Origin: a virus
IMG/VR virus record: IMGVR_UViG_3300036861_000142
Location: 1 to 21,723 of that record
DNA: 21,723 bases
Strand: one strand, 5' to 3'
Shown here: positions 6,567-13,195 of the stretch, piece after piece
How positions within the stretch are numbered: position 1 is the first letter of the stretch
How the letters are laid out: the number at the start of each line of letters is the position of its first letter
Made by a program: the position numbers and the translations under genes
Notes under the pieces: model-generated
The model's database searches: none
The model's input: the letters and a program-made list of their open reading frames with translations, nothing else
Told to the model about the DNA's origin: nothing

Positions 6567-6748
6567 CTGGTTGCGCCTTCACTCGCTGCTCCTCGCCGGC
6601 TTGTTTAGTCTGTCGCTTTGCCGGCCGCGATCTGGTCACGATTCAACGCGATCTCTGGTATGCCTGGCGCGTGAAACATTTAGGGATACGCGATGAGTTG
6701 CCGCCGGTGAAATATCCGGAGCCGAAAAAGCAGAAGGGCAAGGTATGA
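6563..6748 (+). CDS. small Cys-rich protein, 61 aa
   Basis: GTG 6563 starts in a GTGA overlap. The N-terminus has four Cys in MTGCAFTRCSSPACLVCRF, consistent with one zinc site, followed by a helical middle and a Lys/Pro-rich tail (KYPEPKKQKGKV). It lies between the resolvase and the methyltransferase and is coupled to both. No family recognised. Confidence 0.5.
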   Translation: MTGCAFTRCSSPACLVCRFAGRDLVTIQRDLWYAWRVKHLGIRDELPPVKYPEPKKQKGKV

Positions 6749-7236
6749 ATACGGCAGTGATGTTCTCCAAGGCGTCGGATGAATGGGCTACACCGCTCTC
6801 GTTTTTGTTCCCACTGTACTGCGAATTCGGGTTTACCGTTGATGCTGCTGCCACGGCGCATAATACCGTGTGCGCAGTATGGTTCGGGCCTGATAAGGTT
6901 CCGGGAGGGTATACATACGACGCGCTCGCAATTGACTGGCTGAAGGATTACGGCCCAGGGCCGTATTGGCTCAACCCGCCTTATTCAAAGTGTCGCGAGT
7001 TCATTGCCAAGGCCGCCAGCGAGGCCAAGAAAGGCTGCACGGTGGTGTGTCTCGTGCCTAGTCGCACTGACACGCGCTGGTGGCATGCACATGTGTGGGA
7101 CGATCAGAAACATGCACCTCGGCCTGGTGTCGAGATTCGTTTCGTAAAAGGCCGTCTGAAATTCGGCAACACCGGCAAGCCAGAGAACGGTGCACCGTTT
7201 CCGAGCGTGGTTATTATTTTCAGGAAACCAATATGA
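6745..7236 (+). CDS. phage Dam-type DNA N6-adenine methyltransferase
   Basis: The 163-aa protein begins with the family hallmark DEWATP (12-17), then FTVDAAAT (30-37), YWLNPPYS (74-81, catalytic NPPY at 77-80) and the later strands GCTVVCLVPSRTDTRWWH, EIRFVKGRLKFG and PFPSVVIIF. This is the compact phage Dam family, which methylates adenine N6 using S-adenosylmethionine. The usual target is GATC, though specificity cannot be read from sequence. The likely role is protection from host restriction or marking of replicated DNA. Its length is normal for the family. Confidence 0.9.
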   Translation: MNTAVMFSKASDEWATPLSFLFPLYCEFGFTVDAAATAHNTVCAVWFGPDKVPGGYTYDALAIDWLKDYGPGPYWLNPPYSKCREFIAKAASEAKKGCTVVCLVPSRTDTRWWHAHVWDDQKHAPRPGVEIRFVKGRLKFGNTGKPENGAPFPSVVIIFRKPI

Positions 7237-7514
7237 CGACTAATGCTGTCCATCCCTATCGTCGGACCTATCCGCAAGGCATCTCAATTGAGCCGAAGCC
7301 GACACCACAAGCTGGCTCATGGTGGGCAAGTTCCTACCCAGATCGGGCATGCTGGTATGCCGCTGCCCATGCGGCTGAGGCACGACTGAAAGGCGCGAAG
7401 AAGACATATGCCAGCGATTGCGATACTGGACGATTTGGCGACTACTGGCGGAAAGCGAAGCCAGACGAGCGGCGTTATGTCGAAGAAGATGTTGAGCAGG
7501 AACAGGTTGCGTGA
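7233..7514 (+). CDS. hypothetical protein, 93 aa
   Basis: ATG 7233 overlaps the methyltransferase stop as ATGA. The product is rich in aromatic residues and has SYPDRACWYAAAHAAEARLKGAKK, a probable helix, then an acidic C-terminus (RRYVEEDVEQEQVA). No family recognised. It is the last coupled gene before the 95-nt gap. Confidence 0.55.
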   Translation: MTTNAVHPYRRTYPQGISIEPKPTPQAGSWWASSYPDRACWYAAAHAAEARLKGAKKTYASDCDTGRFGDYWRKAKPDERRYVEEDVEQEQVA

Positions 7515-7523
7515 TAATGAAGT

Positions 7524-7577
7524 TCGGCGGCCTAGGGTAGCTCCCGAATGGTGCGTTCCTGGCGCACAGGCCGCCGA
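7524..7577 (+). ncRNA. candidate three-way-junction RNA
   Basis: The gap 7515-7609 holds a 10-bp perfect closing stem (TCGGCGGCCT 7524-7533 with AGGCCGCCGA 7568-7577). Inside are two further perfect hairpins: GGG/CCC (7535-7537, 7543-7545) and GTGCG/CGCAC (7551-7555, 7563-7567, loop TTCCTGG). Nested pairing with little unpaired sequence suggests selection for structure. It matches no riboswitch, ribozyme or tRNA I can name. The read-direction strand is assumed from the genes. Confidence 0.45.
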
Positions 7578-7609
7578 TAAATTAGACCAGGGCTGCCGCA
7601 GGAGCAGGC

Positions 7610-8170
7610 ATGGGTACAAACTGGACGGCGGTAGAGTTCGTGGCGAATCATATCGAGGCCGCGGCGGCATACCTTGCGGATGCGCACAGGGACCACGTGT
7701 CGCGCTGGTTATCGAATTCAACACTAGAAAGCCCGCTTGAGGCGGCATGGTACGTGTGGTGGTCGGCAATGTCTAGGGCTGGTGACATTGACGACTCTAC
7801 GGTGACGTGGCGGGCCCAGCAGGACGTAATCGCCTGCGGACGAAAGTATCGGCTTGATGTGGTATTGATGCCGCAGTTGCCATTGAAAGCGCGGGCTGAG
7901 GCGGTCAATATTCCGGTCGCCAAGATCGCCGTAGAGCTCGATGGTCATGATTTTCACGAGCGCACCAGAGAGCAGGTCGCATACCGCAATCAGCGGGATA
8001 GAGACCTCCAATCTGATGGCTGGCAAGTGCTCCACTTCTCAGGGTCTGAGATGCACCGCGATCCGGCCAAATGCGTGGCTGAAGCCTTCGATGCGGCATA
8101 TCGGGCCTTTGGAATGCGATTTGAGCAGGACGTGATTGATGCAGAGGCGGCCAGGGGGGCCGGGGACTAG
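7610..8170 (+). CDS. DUF559/Vsr-like nuclease-fold protein, 186 aa
   Basis: ATG 7610 follows GCAGGAGCAGG. Landmarks are ESPLE (40-44), QQDVIACGRKYRLDVVL (D83), AVELDGHDFH (E109, D111, H113, H116), then YRNQRDRDLQSDGWQVLHFSGSEM (125-148). The pattern E...D...E-x-D-G...H...R-D-x-x-L-x-x-x-G-W is that of the DUF559 branch of restriction-endonuclease-like proteins, related to Vsr mismatch nicking enzymes. Catalytic residues look intact. It could act in host DNA degradation, recombination or repair; no target can be assigned. Confidence 0.75.
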   Translation: MGTNWTAVEFVANHIEAAAAYLADAHRDHVSRWLSNSTLESPLEAAWYVWWSAMSRAGDIDDSTVTWRAQQDVIACGRKYRLDVVLMPQLPLKARAEAVNIPVAKIAVELDGHDFHERTREQVAYRNQRDRDLQSDGWQVLHFSGSEMHRDPAKCVAEAFDAAYRAFGMRFEQDVIDAEAARGAGD

Positions 8171-9013
8171 ATGCGGAGCTTCGGCACCGTCAAGCCGGCA
8201 TTTTGGAACGGCCCGACCGGGAGGCAACTACGGGCGGCCGGCGCTGACGTTCAATTGCTGGCGCTGTATTTCCTGACAAATCCGCACGCGAACATGATCG
8301 GCCTGTACTATTTGCCGCTTGTGCTGATTCGCAAGGAGTTGTCGTTGTCGATGCCGCAGATCGTCAAGGGGCTGGCAACGCTCGGCGAACTGCGATTTGC
8401 GGTCTATGACGCTGATGCGGAGATGGTATGGGTGCTCGATATGGCTCGCTACCAGCTCGGCGAGTCGCTTGAGCAGCGCGACCACAAGACGAAGGCGATC
8501 CAGCGGCTCTATGCCGAATTGAGCGACAACTGTTTTTTGGGCGCATTTCATGATCGCTACGGAACGGCGTATCACCTTGGCGAGAGACGGACGTATTCTG
8601 AAGCCCCTTGCGAGGGGCATGCAAGCCCCTTCGAAGGGGCTGTATTAAGCCCCGTACTTACTGTTCCTGTTCCTGATCCTTCTCCTGTTCCTGTACTCAA
8701 AAAAGAGGAAGAACTGCGAGACAGTTTTGAATCCTTTTGGCGGGCGTATCCGAAGCGCAAGGGCAAGGATGCGGCGTGGAAGGCTTGGCAGAAGCGGGCG
8801 CCCAGCGAGGCGCTGGCGAGCCTGATGGTCGAGGCGGTGCATCGGCAGTGTCGAGACCCGGACTGGATCAAGGACGGCGGGAAATACATCCCCCATCCAG
8901 CCACTTGGCTGAATCAGGGGCGGTGGGATGACGAGCCGGTGAACGTGCCGCGTGTGACGGAGCGGACGGTCGGGAACGTGACTTCGCTGATGGAATTCGT
9001 CAAGGACGGCTAG
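8171..9013 (+). CDS. replication initiator / replisome organiser-like protein, 280 aa
   Basis: Residues 1-120 look like a winged-helix N-domain (LLALYFLTNPHANMIGLYYL, ELSLSMPQIVKGLATLGELRF), common in phage replication proteins. Residues about 140-180 are a low-complexity Pro/Val/Ser linker. Residues 185-256 hold SFWRAYPKRKGKDAAWKAW and KYIPHPATWLNQGRWDDE, a conserved C-terminal module of phage DnaD/O-like replication proteins. It is followed 4 nt later by a helicase-loader-like gene, the usual O-P order. The linker DNA carries inverted repeats that could be an origin. Confidence 0.75.
   Translation: MRSFGTVKPAFWNGPTGRQLRAAGADVQLLALYFLTNPHANMIGLYYLPLVLIRKELSLSMPQIVKGLATLGELRFAVYDADAEMVWVLDMARYQLGESLEQRDHKTKAIQRLYAELSDNCFLGAFHDRYGTAYHLGERRTYSEAPCEGHASPFEGAVLSPVLTVPVPDPSPVPVLKKEEELRDSFESFWRAYPKRKGKDAAWKAWQKRAPSEALASLMVEAVHRQCRDPDWIKDGGKYIPHPATWLNQGRWDDEPVNVPRVTERTVGNVTSLMEFVKDG
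8601..8694 (+). repeat. inverted and direct repeats inside the initiator gene; possible origin
   Basis: GCCCCT/AGGGGC (8603-8608, 8613-8618) is followed by an 18-nt perfect palindrome AGCCCCTTCGAAGGGGCT (8624-8641), and a third AAGCCCC begins at 8647. Immediately after, TGTTCCTG-type direct repeats run through about 8660-8694. They encode the variable linker of the initiator. Phage lambda places its replication origin within gene O in the same relative position, so an origin is plausible but inferred. Confidence 0.5.
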
Positions 9014-9017
9014 CGGC

Positions 9018-9443
9018 ATGGATAAGGCAGAATTCGCGCGACTGATGGCTCCGTTGACGGCCGTCTATCCGCAGGACGTCGACAAAACCACATGGGCGGC
9101 CTACTACCCAGTCTTGAAAGATATCCCGACCGCCATGCTTGCCCTCGCCGTGGAGCGGGCTATCGCGATGCGGAACTGGTTCCCAAGACCTGCGGAGCTC
9201 AGGCAGGACGCCGAAGCCTGCAGGCGCGAGATCGTCGCTGCGAACCCATATACCGGCTGTGTCGAGTGCGAACATCACAAAGGCTGGCGCGAACTGATCG
9301 CTGACGGCGTGGTGCGATATGAGCGATGCGGGTGTCACCGGCGGTATCGCCAGCGAATGGAGCAGCTAGGGCTATCAGCCCGCCAACCGGCCTCGCCGCC
9401 GGCAGAGTCGCACGAGTTGACGCGTATCGGAGAGATCGGGTAG
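9018..9443 (+). CDS. helicase-loader-like protein with zinc motif, 141 aa
   Basis: The N-terminal half has TAVYPQDVDKTTWAAYYPVLKD (15-36) and RNWFPRPAELRQ (52-63). 'FP.PAEL' is typical of small phage proteins placed downstream of initiators and thought to load replicative helicase. The C-terminal half adds CVEC (81-84) and CGC (104-106), probably one zinc site, then a Pro-rich tail. Gene order and motif together support a loader role; there is no ATPase motif, so it would not be a DnaC-type AAA+ loader. Confidence 0.6.
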   Translation: MDKAEFARLMAPLTAVYPQDVDKTTWAAYYPVLKDIPTAMLALAVERAIAMRNWFPRPAELRQDAEACRREIVAANPYTGCVECEHHKGWRELIADGVVRYERCGCHRRYRQRMEQLGLSARQPASPPAESHELTRIGEIG

Positions 9444-9546
9444 CGCAAACGTCAGCGCACCAGCCATGTTCTGAGGGGTTCCTGGCTGGACAGGCGTGAC
9501 TTACGCCGGGTGGAGAGCAATCCGGCAATCACGAACAGGGGAATAG
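9444..9546 (+). other. intergenic gap with inverted repeats
   Basis: No frame is supported here. CCAGCCA (9460-9466) pairs perfectly with TGGCTGG (9483-9489) over a 16-nt loop, and GGCGT (9493-9497) pairs with ACGCC (9503-9507). GCCGG/CCGGC pairing just downstream overlaps the second hairpin. The gap separates the replication genes from the Cys-rich gene run and may be a leader or RNA-processing site. No T-tract is present. Confidence 0.4.
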
Positions 9547-9933
9547 ATGCCGATGCCACGCAAGACTCGTCCGACGTGCGCGTGTCATGGTTGCGAGAAT
9601 CGCGTGAAGACGATGCGCAACCGTTATTGCAGTCATGCCTGTCATGCAGCGACGCGGACGGATCTGCATGACATCGGCGTGCGTTGCGCGGCGGAGCGGT
9701 GGGCACCAAGCGGCACCTTGCATCGGCTGTACGTGGCGCGCGTCAGGATGCGGATGGATGCAGTTGTGCCAAAGCAGGCGACATTTACCAGGGATGAAGT
9801 GTTGGCGCTCTATAACAGGGCTCGTCGAGAAGGGTATCAAGGCGGATGGGAAGCGCATCGCGAGCGCGTGAAGAACGAGCAGGTTCACGAACTCTACCTC
9901 AAGGAGAAACGTGCATGGAGGCTGCCGGCATGA
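9547..9933 (+). CDS. zinc-finger protein, first of three apparent paralogues
   Basis: The 128-aa product (or 126 from ATG 9553) has CACHGCENR...NRYCSHAC at residues 11-32, a compact Cys/His zinc-finger. The C-terminal half has VARVRMRMDAVV, then EVLALYNRARREGYQGGWEA. The last motif matches VLRIAARARKVGYHRGY in the gene at 10397. Zn-finger plus helical 'RAR..GY..G' architecture suggests DNA binding, but the family is unnamed to me. Confidence 0.6.
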   Translation: MPMPRKTRPTCACHGCENRVKTMRNRYCSHACHAATRTDLHDIGVRCAAERWAPSGTLHRLYVARVRMRMDAVVPKQATFTRDEVLALYNRARREGYQGGWEAHRERVKNEQVHELYLKEKRAWRLPA

Positions 9934-10400
9934 CCACATGCCTCTGTGGCTGCGGCCAGCCCGCCCGATCGCCCAAAGGGTATGCAAGCCGAGCTTGTGC
10001 CTTCCGGTTTTACAATGCCCAGAAGGCCAGAGAGGCTATCGCCAAGCGCGGGACTGCTCCGATGTGTGCCTATTGCCATGTGTGTCCCGTGAAGTGGTAT
10101 CGCTCGCGCGCGCGGTGGAATACGTACTGTGACCAGTTCTGCTCGGCGTCTGCGATCAGGGGAAACTTGACCGAGGCTCAGCGCGCAGCCAATGCGGCTC
10201 GGCTGAGAGGGTTTACCGCAGCGCGACGAGCTGAGAATCCGCTGGTCCACAGGCTGCTCGCAGAGGCGCTGCAAGGGCGAGAGGGGTTATCGGCGGCTGA
10301 GGCTTTAGAGTTCGGTTTGAAAGTCTATCGCCAAGCCTGGCAACAAGGCCATCACGCCCACGGTAACCAGAAGCGACGCGCAGCGCGGGAGGCGGCATGA
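9930..10400 (+). CDS. zinc-finger protein, second apparent paralogue, 156 aa
   Basis: ATG 9930 is chosen for its ATGA overlap; 9915 is possible. There are two Cys clusters: TCLCGCGQPA...SRACAFRFYN near the N-terminus and MCAYCHVCPVKWY...YCDQFCSASA near residues 45-73. The C-terminus (ALEFGLKVYRQAWQQGHHA) aligns loosely with the GY..G motif of its two neighbours. The second zinc cluster makes it the longest of the three. Confidence 0.55.
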   Translation: MTTCLCGCGQPARSPKGYASRACAFRFYNAQKAREAIAKRGTAPMCAYCHVCPVKWYRSRARWNTYCDQFCSASAIRGNLTEAQRAANAARLRGFTAARRAENPLVHRLLAEALQGREGLSAAEALEFGLKVYRQAWQQGHHAHGNQKRRAAREAA

Positions 10401-10753
10401 TCTGTCCCATCTGCGGCGAACCGTGCGCAGTGAAGCATTATATGAAAGACCGCAGGCGCCTGAAGACCTGTGGCGATCCGGACTGTGTGGCGCAGCTACG
10501 CGGGCGTATCGCCAGAGCCTGGTACGGGACTGAGGCCGGCAAGCAGTGGATGGTGAATCGGTTCACGCGTTATGCATCACGAGTCAACGCAGAAGTGCGG
10601 GCTGTTGTGCAGGAGATTGCCGGCGAGGCGGAGCACATTCCGCGCTGGCAAGTGTTACGGATAGCGGCGAGGGCGCGAAAGGTCGGTTATCATCGGGGCT
10701 ATATCGCGGCGGAGTGCAAGCATACCCGAAGTCGACGGAGGCTTGTCGCATGA
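10397..10753 (+). CDS. zinc-finger protein, third apparent paralogue, 118 aa
   Basis: MICPICGEPC...LKTCGDPDC (Cys 3, 6, 10, 25, 30) forms the N-terminal zinc module. The C-terminal ASRVNAEVRAVVQEI and WQVLRIAARARKVGYHRGYI closely parallel the gene at 9547 in order and spacing. It is linked by ATGA overlaps on both sides, so the three genes are probably translated together. Confidence 0.6.
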   Translation: MICPICGEPCAVKHYMKDRRRLKTCGDPDCVAQLRGRIARAWYGTEAGKQWMVNRFTRYASRVNAEVRAVVQEIAGEAEHIPRWQVLRIAARARKVGYHRGYIAAECKHTRSRRRLVA

Positions 10754-11094
10754 ATCAGGTACGCTATTGGGACCACGAAACCAATGCCTGGGCAGTCGGC
10801 GAGAGCGTATGGGACGGCAAAGCCTTGCCGCTGGACAATAGCGGCTGGCAACAGAAAGAAGTATTACTTGGTCACGGCGACCATGATCAAGGCAAGTACT
10901 TACGAGCCAGCGACCTTCGCGGGAAAGCGAATGCCGATGCGCCACACTGGCGGCGCGGCACACCACGACTGAACAAGCCCATCCCGCCCAGAAAGCGGTA
11001 TTGCGCATGCGGACGAGCGAAGAATCTCAGTCGCCCGAAATGCTGGCACTGTATCAAGCAGAGCCTGCGACAGAGGAGATCAGAGGTGGCCTGA
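10750..11094 (+). CDS. hypothetical protein with C-terminal zinc ribbon, 114 aa
   Basis: The N-terminal 90 residues are polar with several Trp (YWDHETNAWAVG, SGWQQKEVLLG). The C-terminus has RYCACGRAKNLSRPKCWHCIKQSLRQRRSEVA, a Cx1C...CxxC zinc site in a basic tail. It is coupled upstream by ATGA and downstream by TGATG. No family recognised. Confidence 0.5.
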   Translation: MNQVRYWDHETNAWAVGESVWDGKALPLDNSGWQQKEVLLGHGDHDQGKYLRASDLRGKANADAPHWRRGTPRLNKPIPPRKRYCACGRAKNLSRPKCWHCIKQSLRQRRSEVA

Positions 11095-11351
11095 TGCCGT
11101 GCCGCGAGATCGTCTCCGACGGTCGCGTGGTTGGCCATATCTGCCTACCACGCGGAACTCATGGGCCTGTTCCGCATCGCCGGAGGAAGCGCTTCTGGTG
11201 TTTTAAGTGCCGCGCGCGGCGATTGCATAGACGGATGATGTTTGATCCTGGTCCGATGTCGTATTACGAGCCGACGTTCTGGTGGGAATGCCCACGTTGC
11301 CGCGAGGAGCATGTGCTGTTCCCTGGTCGAGAATGGGTGTACGACGAATGA
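11094..11351 (+). CDS. small zinc-ribbon protein, 85 aa
   Basis: Two CxxC knuckles, FWCFKCRARR and WECPRCREEH, are separated by about 30 residues, as in a zinc ribbon. The N-terminus has SDGRVVGHICLPRGTHG. Such a layout is common in small phage proteins that may bind nucleic acid. The start follows the TGATG overlap rather than the longer frame from 11001, which would run inside the previous gene. Confidence 0.55.
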   Translation: MPCREIVSDGRVVGHICLPRGTHGPVPHRRRKRFWCFKCRARRLHRRMMFDPGPMSYYEPTFWWECPRCREEHVLFPGREWVYDE

Positions 11352-11761
11352 CGGATGTCTTCGATGACGTGATCGCCGAACGGGACAGGCTGAAGCAGCA
11401 GGTCGACACACTCACCGCCGAGGTGAAGGATTACGAAGCGAGCTTTGATCTGTACGACGAGGCGTCGATGGCGTTGATGCATGCCTACATGCGGGCGCAT
11501 CCAGAGGTGCCGGAGAACGTCTGGCCGGATGTGACACAGGTCAACGTGTGGGCGGCAGAGCAGATCGCCATGCTGGCCGAGGCGCTGGAGCGCGAACGCC
11601 TTGAGCATCAGGAGACGCGCGGGACCGTAGCCGCGTGGAAGCAAGAGCTGACATGGGAATGCGGGTGCGGGGCGCGAAATGGCGTCAACCTCGCCGAGTG
11701 TGGACTATGCCAGCGGGCACGTTCTGAGCCAGCCCTCGCCGCCACCCGTGGGGAGCGATAG
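11348..11761 (+). CDS. coiled-coil protein with RanBP2-like zinc finger, 137 aa
   Basis: The first ~28 residues (VIAERDRLKQQVDTLTAEVK) form a predicted coiled coil, a second helix lies at about 80-100, and the C-terminus carries WECGCGARN...CGLC. W-x-C-...-N-x6-C-x2-C is the RanBP2-type zinc-finger pattern, except that the first pair is CxC rather than Cx2-4C. It ends ATRGER followed by TAG; 13 nt of that junction recur in the next gene's end. Confidence 0.6.
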   Translation: MTDVFDDVIAERDRLKQQVDTLTAEVKDYEASFDLYDEASMALMHAYMRAHPEVPENVWPDVTQVNVWAAEQIAMLAEALERERLEHQETRGTVAAWKQELTWECGCGARNGVNLAECGLCQRARSEPALAATRGER

Positions 11762-11950
11762 ATGGCGAACAAACCGATCAATCGCTTTGAGGTGCAGATC
11801 GTCTTCGACCGTGGCGGTTACTGGCGCGAGACGAGCCGTCGGGACAAGCCGCTAACAAGGCTAGAAGTCGCGGAATACTTGGAAGAGATTGCCGCTCGGA
11901 TACGTCGCTTTGAAAAGGAATTAGAAGCCGTCCGTGGGGAGCGAACCTAG
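11762..11950 (+). CDS. small charged helical protein, 62 aa
   Basis: ATG 11762 follows the previous stop directly. The N-terminal half looks like beta strands (NRFEVQIVFDRGGYWRET), and the rest is a charged helix ending RRFEKELEAVRGERT. The last 15 residues are nearly repeated at the end of the following gene. No family recognised. Confidence 0.5.
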   Translation: MANKPINRFEVQIVFDRGGYWRETSRRDKPLTRLEVAEYLEEIAARIRRFEKELEAVRGERT

Positions 11951-11957
11951 ATGACGA
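11903..11957 (+). repeat. gene-junction direct repeat, copy A
   Basis: This 55-nt segment covers the end of one gene, its TAG, and the start ATGACGA of the next. It matches copy B at 12143-12197 at 49 of 55 positions, 240 nt downstream. Confidence 0.9.
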
Positions 11958-12190
11958 TAAGCAAATGGCGATGTGGGAAATGCGACGGTCTGCCGGTGCC
12001 TGAGCACCACAGAACATGCCCGTTGCGCGTGGCCCATGTGCCAGATGGCCCCGTGGTGCGCGTCAGGGCCGACACACCAGAGCTTCAGCGAAGGCTGGCG
12101 ACTCTCATCCGGCGCGATCTGGAGCCTCCGCAATGCCCCCCCCGTCGCTTTGAAAAGGAATTCGAGGCCATCCGCGATGAGCGAACCTAG
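11951..12190 (+). CDS. small Cys-containing protein with duplicated C-terminus, 79 aa
   Basis: The N-terminus has WRCGKCDGLPVPEHHRTC, a plausible CxxC...HH..C zinc site. The C-terminus, RRFEKEFEAIRDERT, matches the end of the upstream gene at 12 of 15 positions. The shared end is part of a DNA direct repeat, so this gene probably acquired its tail by duplication or recombination. Confidence 0.5.
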   Translation: MTISKWRCGKCDGLPVPEHHRTCPLRVAHVPDGPVVRVRADTPELQRRLATLIRRDLEPPQCPPRRFEKEFEAIRDERT

Positions 12191-12197
12191 ATGACGA
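12143..12197 (+). repeat. gene-junction direct repeat, copy B
   Basis: Second copy of the 55-nt junction. Similarity ends immediately after ATGACGA. Here the ATG opens a frame of only 11 codons, whereas in copy A it opens a 79-aa gene. Confidence 0.9.
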
Positions 12198-12226
12198 GAG
12201 ACCAGCAAGATGAGTGTGGCTCATGA
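12191..12226 (+). pseudogene. 11-codon ORF, possible gene remnant or leader
   Basis: ATG 12191 lies in repeat copy B and encodes MTRDQQDECGS before TGA at 12224-12226. That stop overlaps the next ATG as ATGA. It may be the stump of a gene lost by recombination, or a leader that couples translation of the gene at 12223. Confidence 0.35.
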
Positions 12227-12462
12227 ACGCTGACGCCCACACGGAGAGATGTGCGATCAGAACGTCCCGAGACGGATGGGACGCTGATTGTACGTGCGGG
12301 AGCTTGCCGGTTTGCGCCGGCCAGTCGCATCAGTGGCCTGCCGACTATTCGGACGGCGACACCTGCATGTGCGGGGTCTTCTATTTGGATACGCGGAAAG
12401 ACGGCGTTGTGGTTGTGACTGAAACCCCCCAGGAACAGCCAGACCAGGAGACGCGCGGGTGA
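12223..12462 (+). CDS. small Cys-rich protein, 79 aa
   Basis: The product contains CAIRTSRDGWDADCTCG...CAGQSHQW...DGDTCMCGVF, six Cys in pairs that suggest one or two zinc sites, then an acidic tail. 'RDGWDADCTCG' style motifs occur in several small phage proteins of unknown role. ATG 12223 is preferred over GTG 12214 because of the ATGA overlap with the 11-codon frame. Confidence 0.5.
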   Translation: MNADAHTERCAIRTSRDGWDADCTCGSLPVCAGQSHQWPADYSDGDTCMCGVFYLDTRKDGVVVVTETPQEQPDQETRG

Positions 12463-12872
12463 AGATGCGCACCGTTACCGAATATCGCGTGCTGTCGAAG
12501 CGGCAGGATACCGCCGTGAAGGATAAGCGATTCCGCTCGTTGAAGGCCGTGCGCGACCGCGTGGGCCTGTTGCTGTCCGATGAGCCGTGGCGGTTCTTCG
12601 GCAGCGCAGGGGAACGCACGCGTGACGGCGACGGGCTTTATTGCTGCCCTGGAACGCAGCATTACGAGTGCGGCTGTGGCGGTCTGACGGTGCGCGAGCA
12701 CGCGCTGGCGCCGCGCGAAAACCTCCCGCCTATCGAATGGGTGCGCGTGGAAAAGCGGCAGGTAACCACGACGGAGTGGGAGGCGCGTGAGACGCCGCCG
12801 TTGGAATCAGCACAGGCCGTGGATGCGGTAGGGCGACCTTCGAATCACGTCCGGACGCCCACGCGCGCATGA
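12459..12872 (+). CDS. hypothetical protein, 137 aa
   Basis: GTG 12459 overlaps the previous TGA as GTGA; ATG 12465 is close by and equally possible. The protein has a basic N-terminal half (RVLSKRQDTAVKDKRFRSL), a central Cys cluster (YCCPGTQHYECGCGG), and KRQVTTTEWE near the end. The cluster may bind zinc. No family recognised. Confidence 0.5.
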   Translation: MKMRTVTEYRVLSKRQDTAVKDKRFRSLKAVRDRVGLLLSDEPWRFFGSAGERTRDGDGLYCCPGTQHYECGCGGLTVREHALAPRENLPPIEWVRVEKRQVTTTEWEARETPPLESAQAVDAVGRPSNHVRTPTRA

Positions 12873-12899
12873 AGTGCTTTTTCTTCTTATACTTACCAG

Positions 12900-12922
12900 C
12901 TCCCCGCGGGGAGGAATAGCGC
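12900..12922 (+). promoter_or_regulatory. palindrome overlapping the Shine-Dalgarno, leader 1
   Basis: CTCCCCGCGGGGAG (12900-12913) is a perfect 14-nt palindrome whose right arm, with the following A, contains the Shine-Dalgarno GGGGAGGA. The sequence GGAGGAATAGCGCATGAGCGACC running into the start at 12923 is nearly repeated at leader 2 (one difference over 22 nt). Hairpin formation would hide the ribosome site, so translational control is likely. Confidence 0.6.
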
Positions 12923-13195
12923 ATGAGCGACCCGTTGACAGATATCGAGGTGGCCTTACGGCAATGCGTGGTGGAGTTTCAACGGCTGCGAGGTGGGGCG
13001 ATGACCCCTACTGACATGAAGGCGCTTGAAGCGTTGCGAGACGAGATGCGCGCGATTGGTATGCCGGCTGGTCAGTGCCCGACCCAAGGTCTGTCAGTTC
13101 TCGCATCGAGCATGGCCGCAGCTGAAGCCGAACGATGTTTCAGATGGGCGCAAGGCATCGACGCCATTCTCCAGACCACCAGCGATGCCGTGTAA
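12923..13195 (+). CDS. hypothetical helical protein, 90 aa
   Basis: ATG 12923 lies 10 nt after the palindrome-embedded Shine-Dalgarno. The product is helical (DIEVALRQCVVEFQRLRGG, DMKALEALRDEMRAIG, MAAAEAERCFRWAQGIDAIL) with no recognised domain. It overlaps the sigma-like gene by 11 nt, so both are probably controlled by the leader hairpin. Confidence 0.6.
   Translation: MSDPLTDIEVALRQCVVEFQRLRGGAMTPTDMKALEALRDEMRAIGMPAGQCPTQGLSVLASSMAAAEAERCFRWAQGIDAILQTTSDAV

Noticed and set aside
7517-7540. 7-codon ORF MKFGGLG at the start of the gap
   Set aside because: It is too short, has no ribosome site, and lies in the stem of the RNA candidate.
7408-7740. 110-aa + frame spanning the end of one gene, the gap and the DUF559-like gene
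   Set aside because: It overlaps two better-supported genes, has basic low-information composition, and would run through the three-way-junction element.
9444-9546. Possible tRNA from clustered stems
   Set aside because: Stem lengths and spacing do not give a 7-bp acceptor, an anticodon arm and a GGTTCGA-like T arm.
12873-12899. T-rich stretch with TATACT as a promoter or terminator
   Set aside because: No -35 at proper spacing and no stable stem directly before the T-run; kept out of the features.
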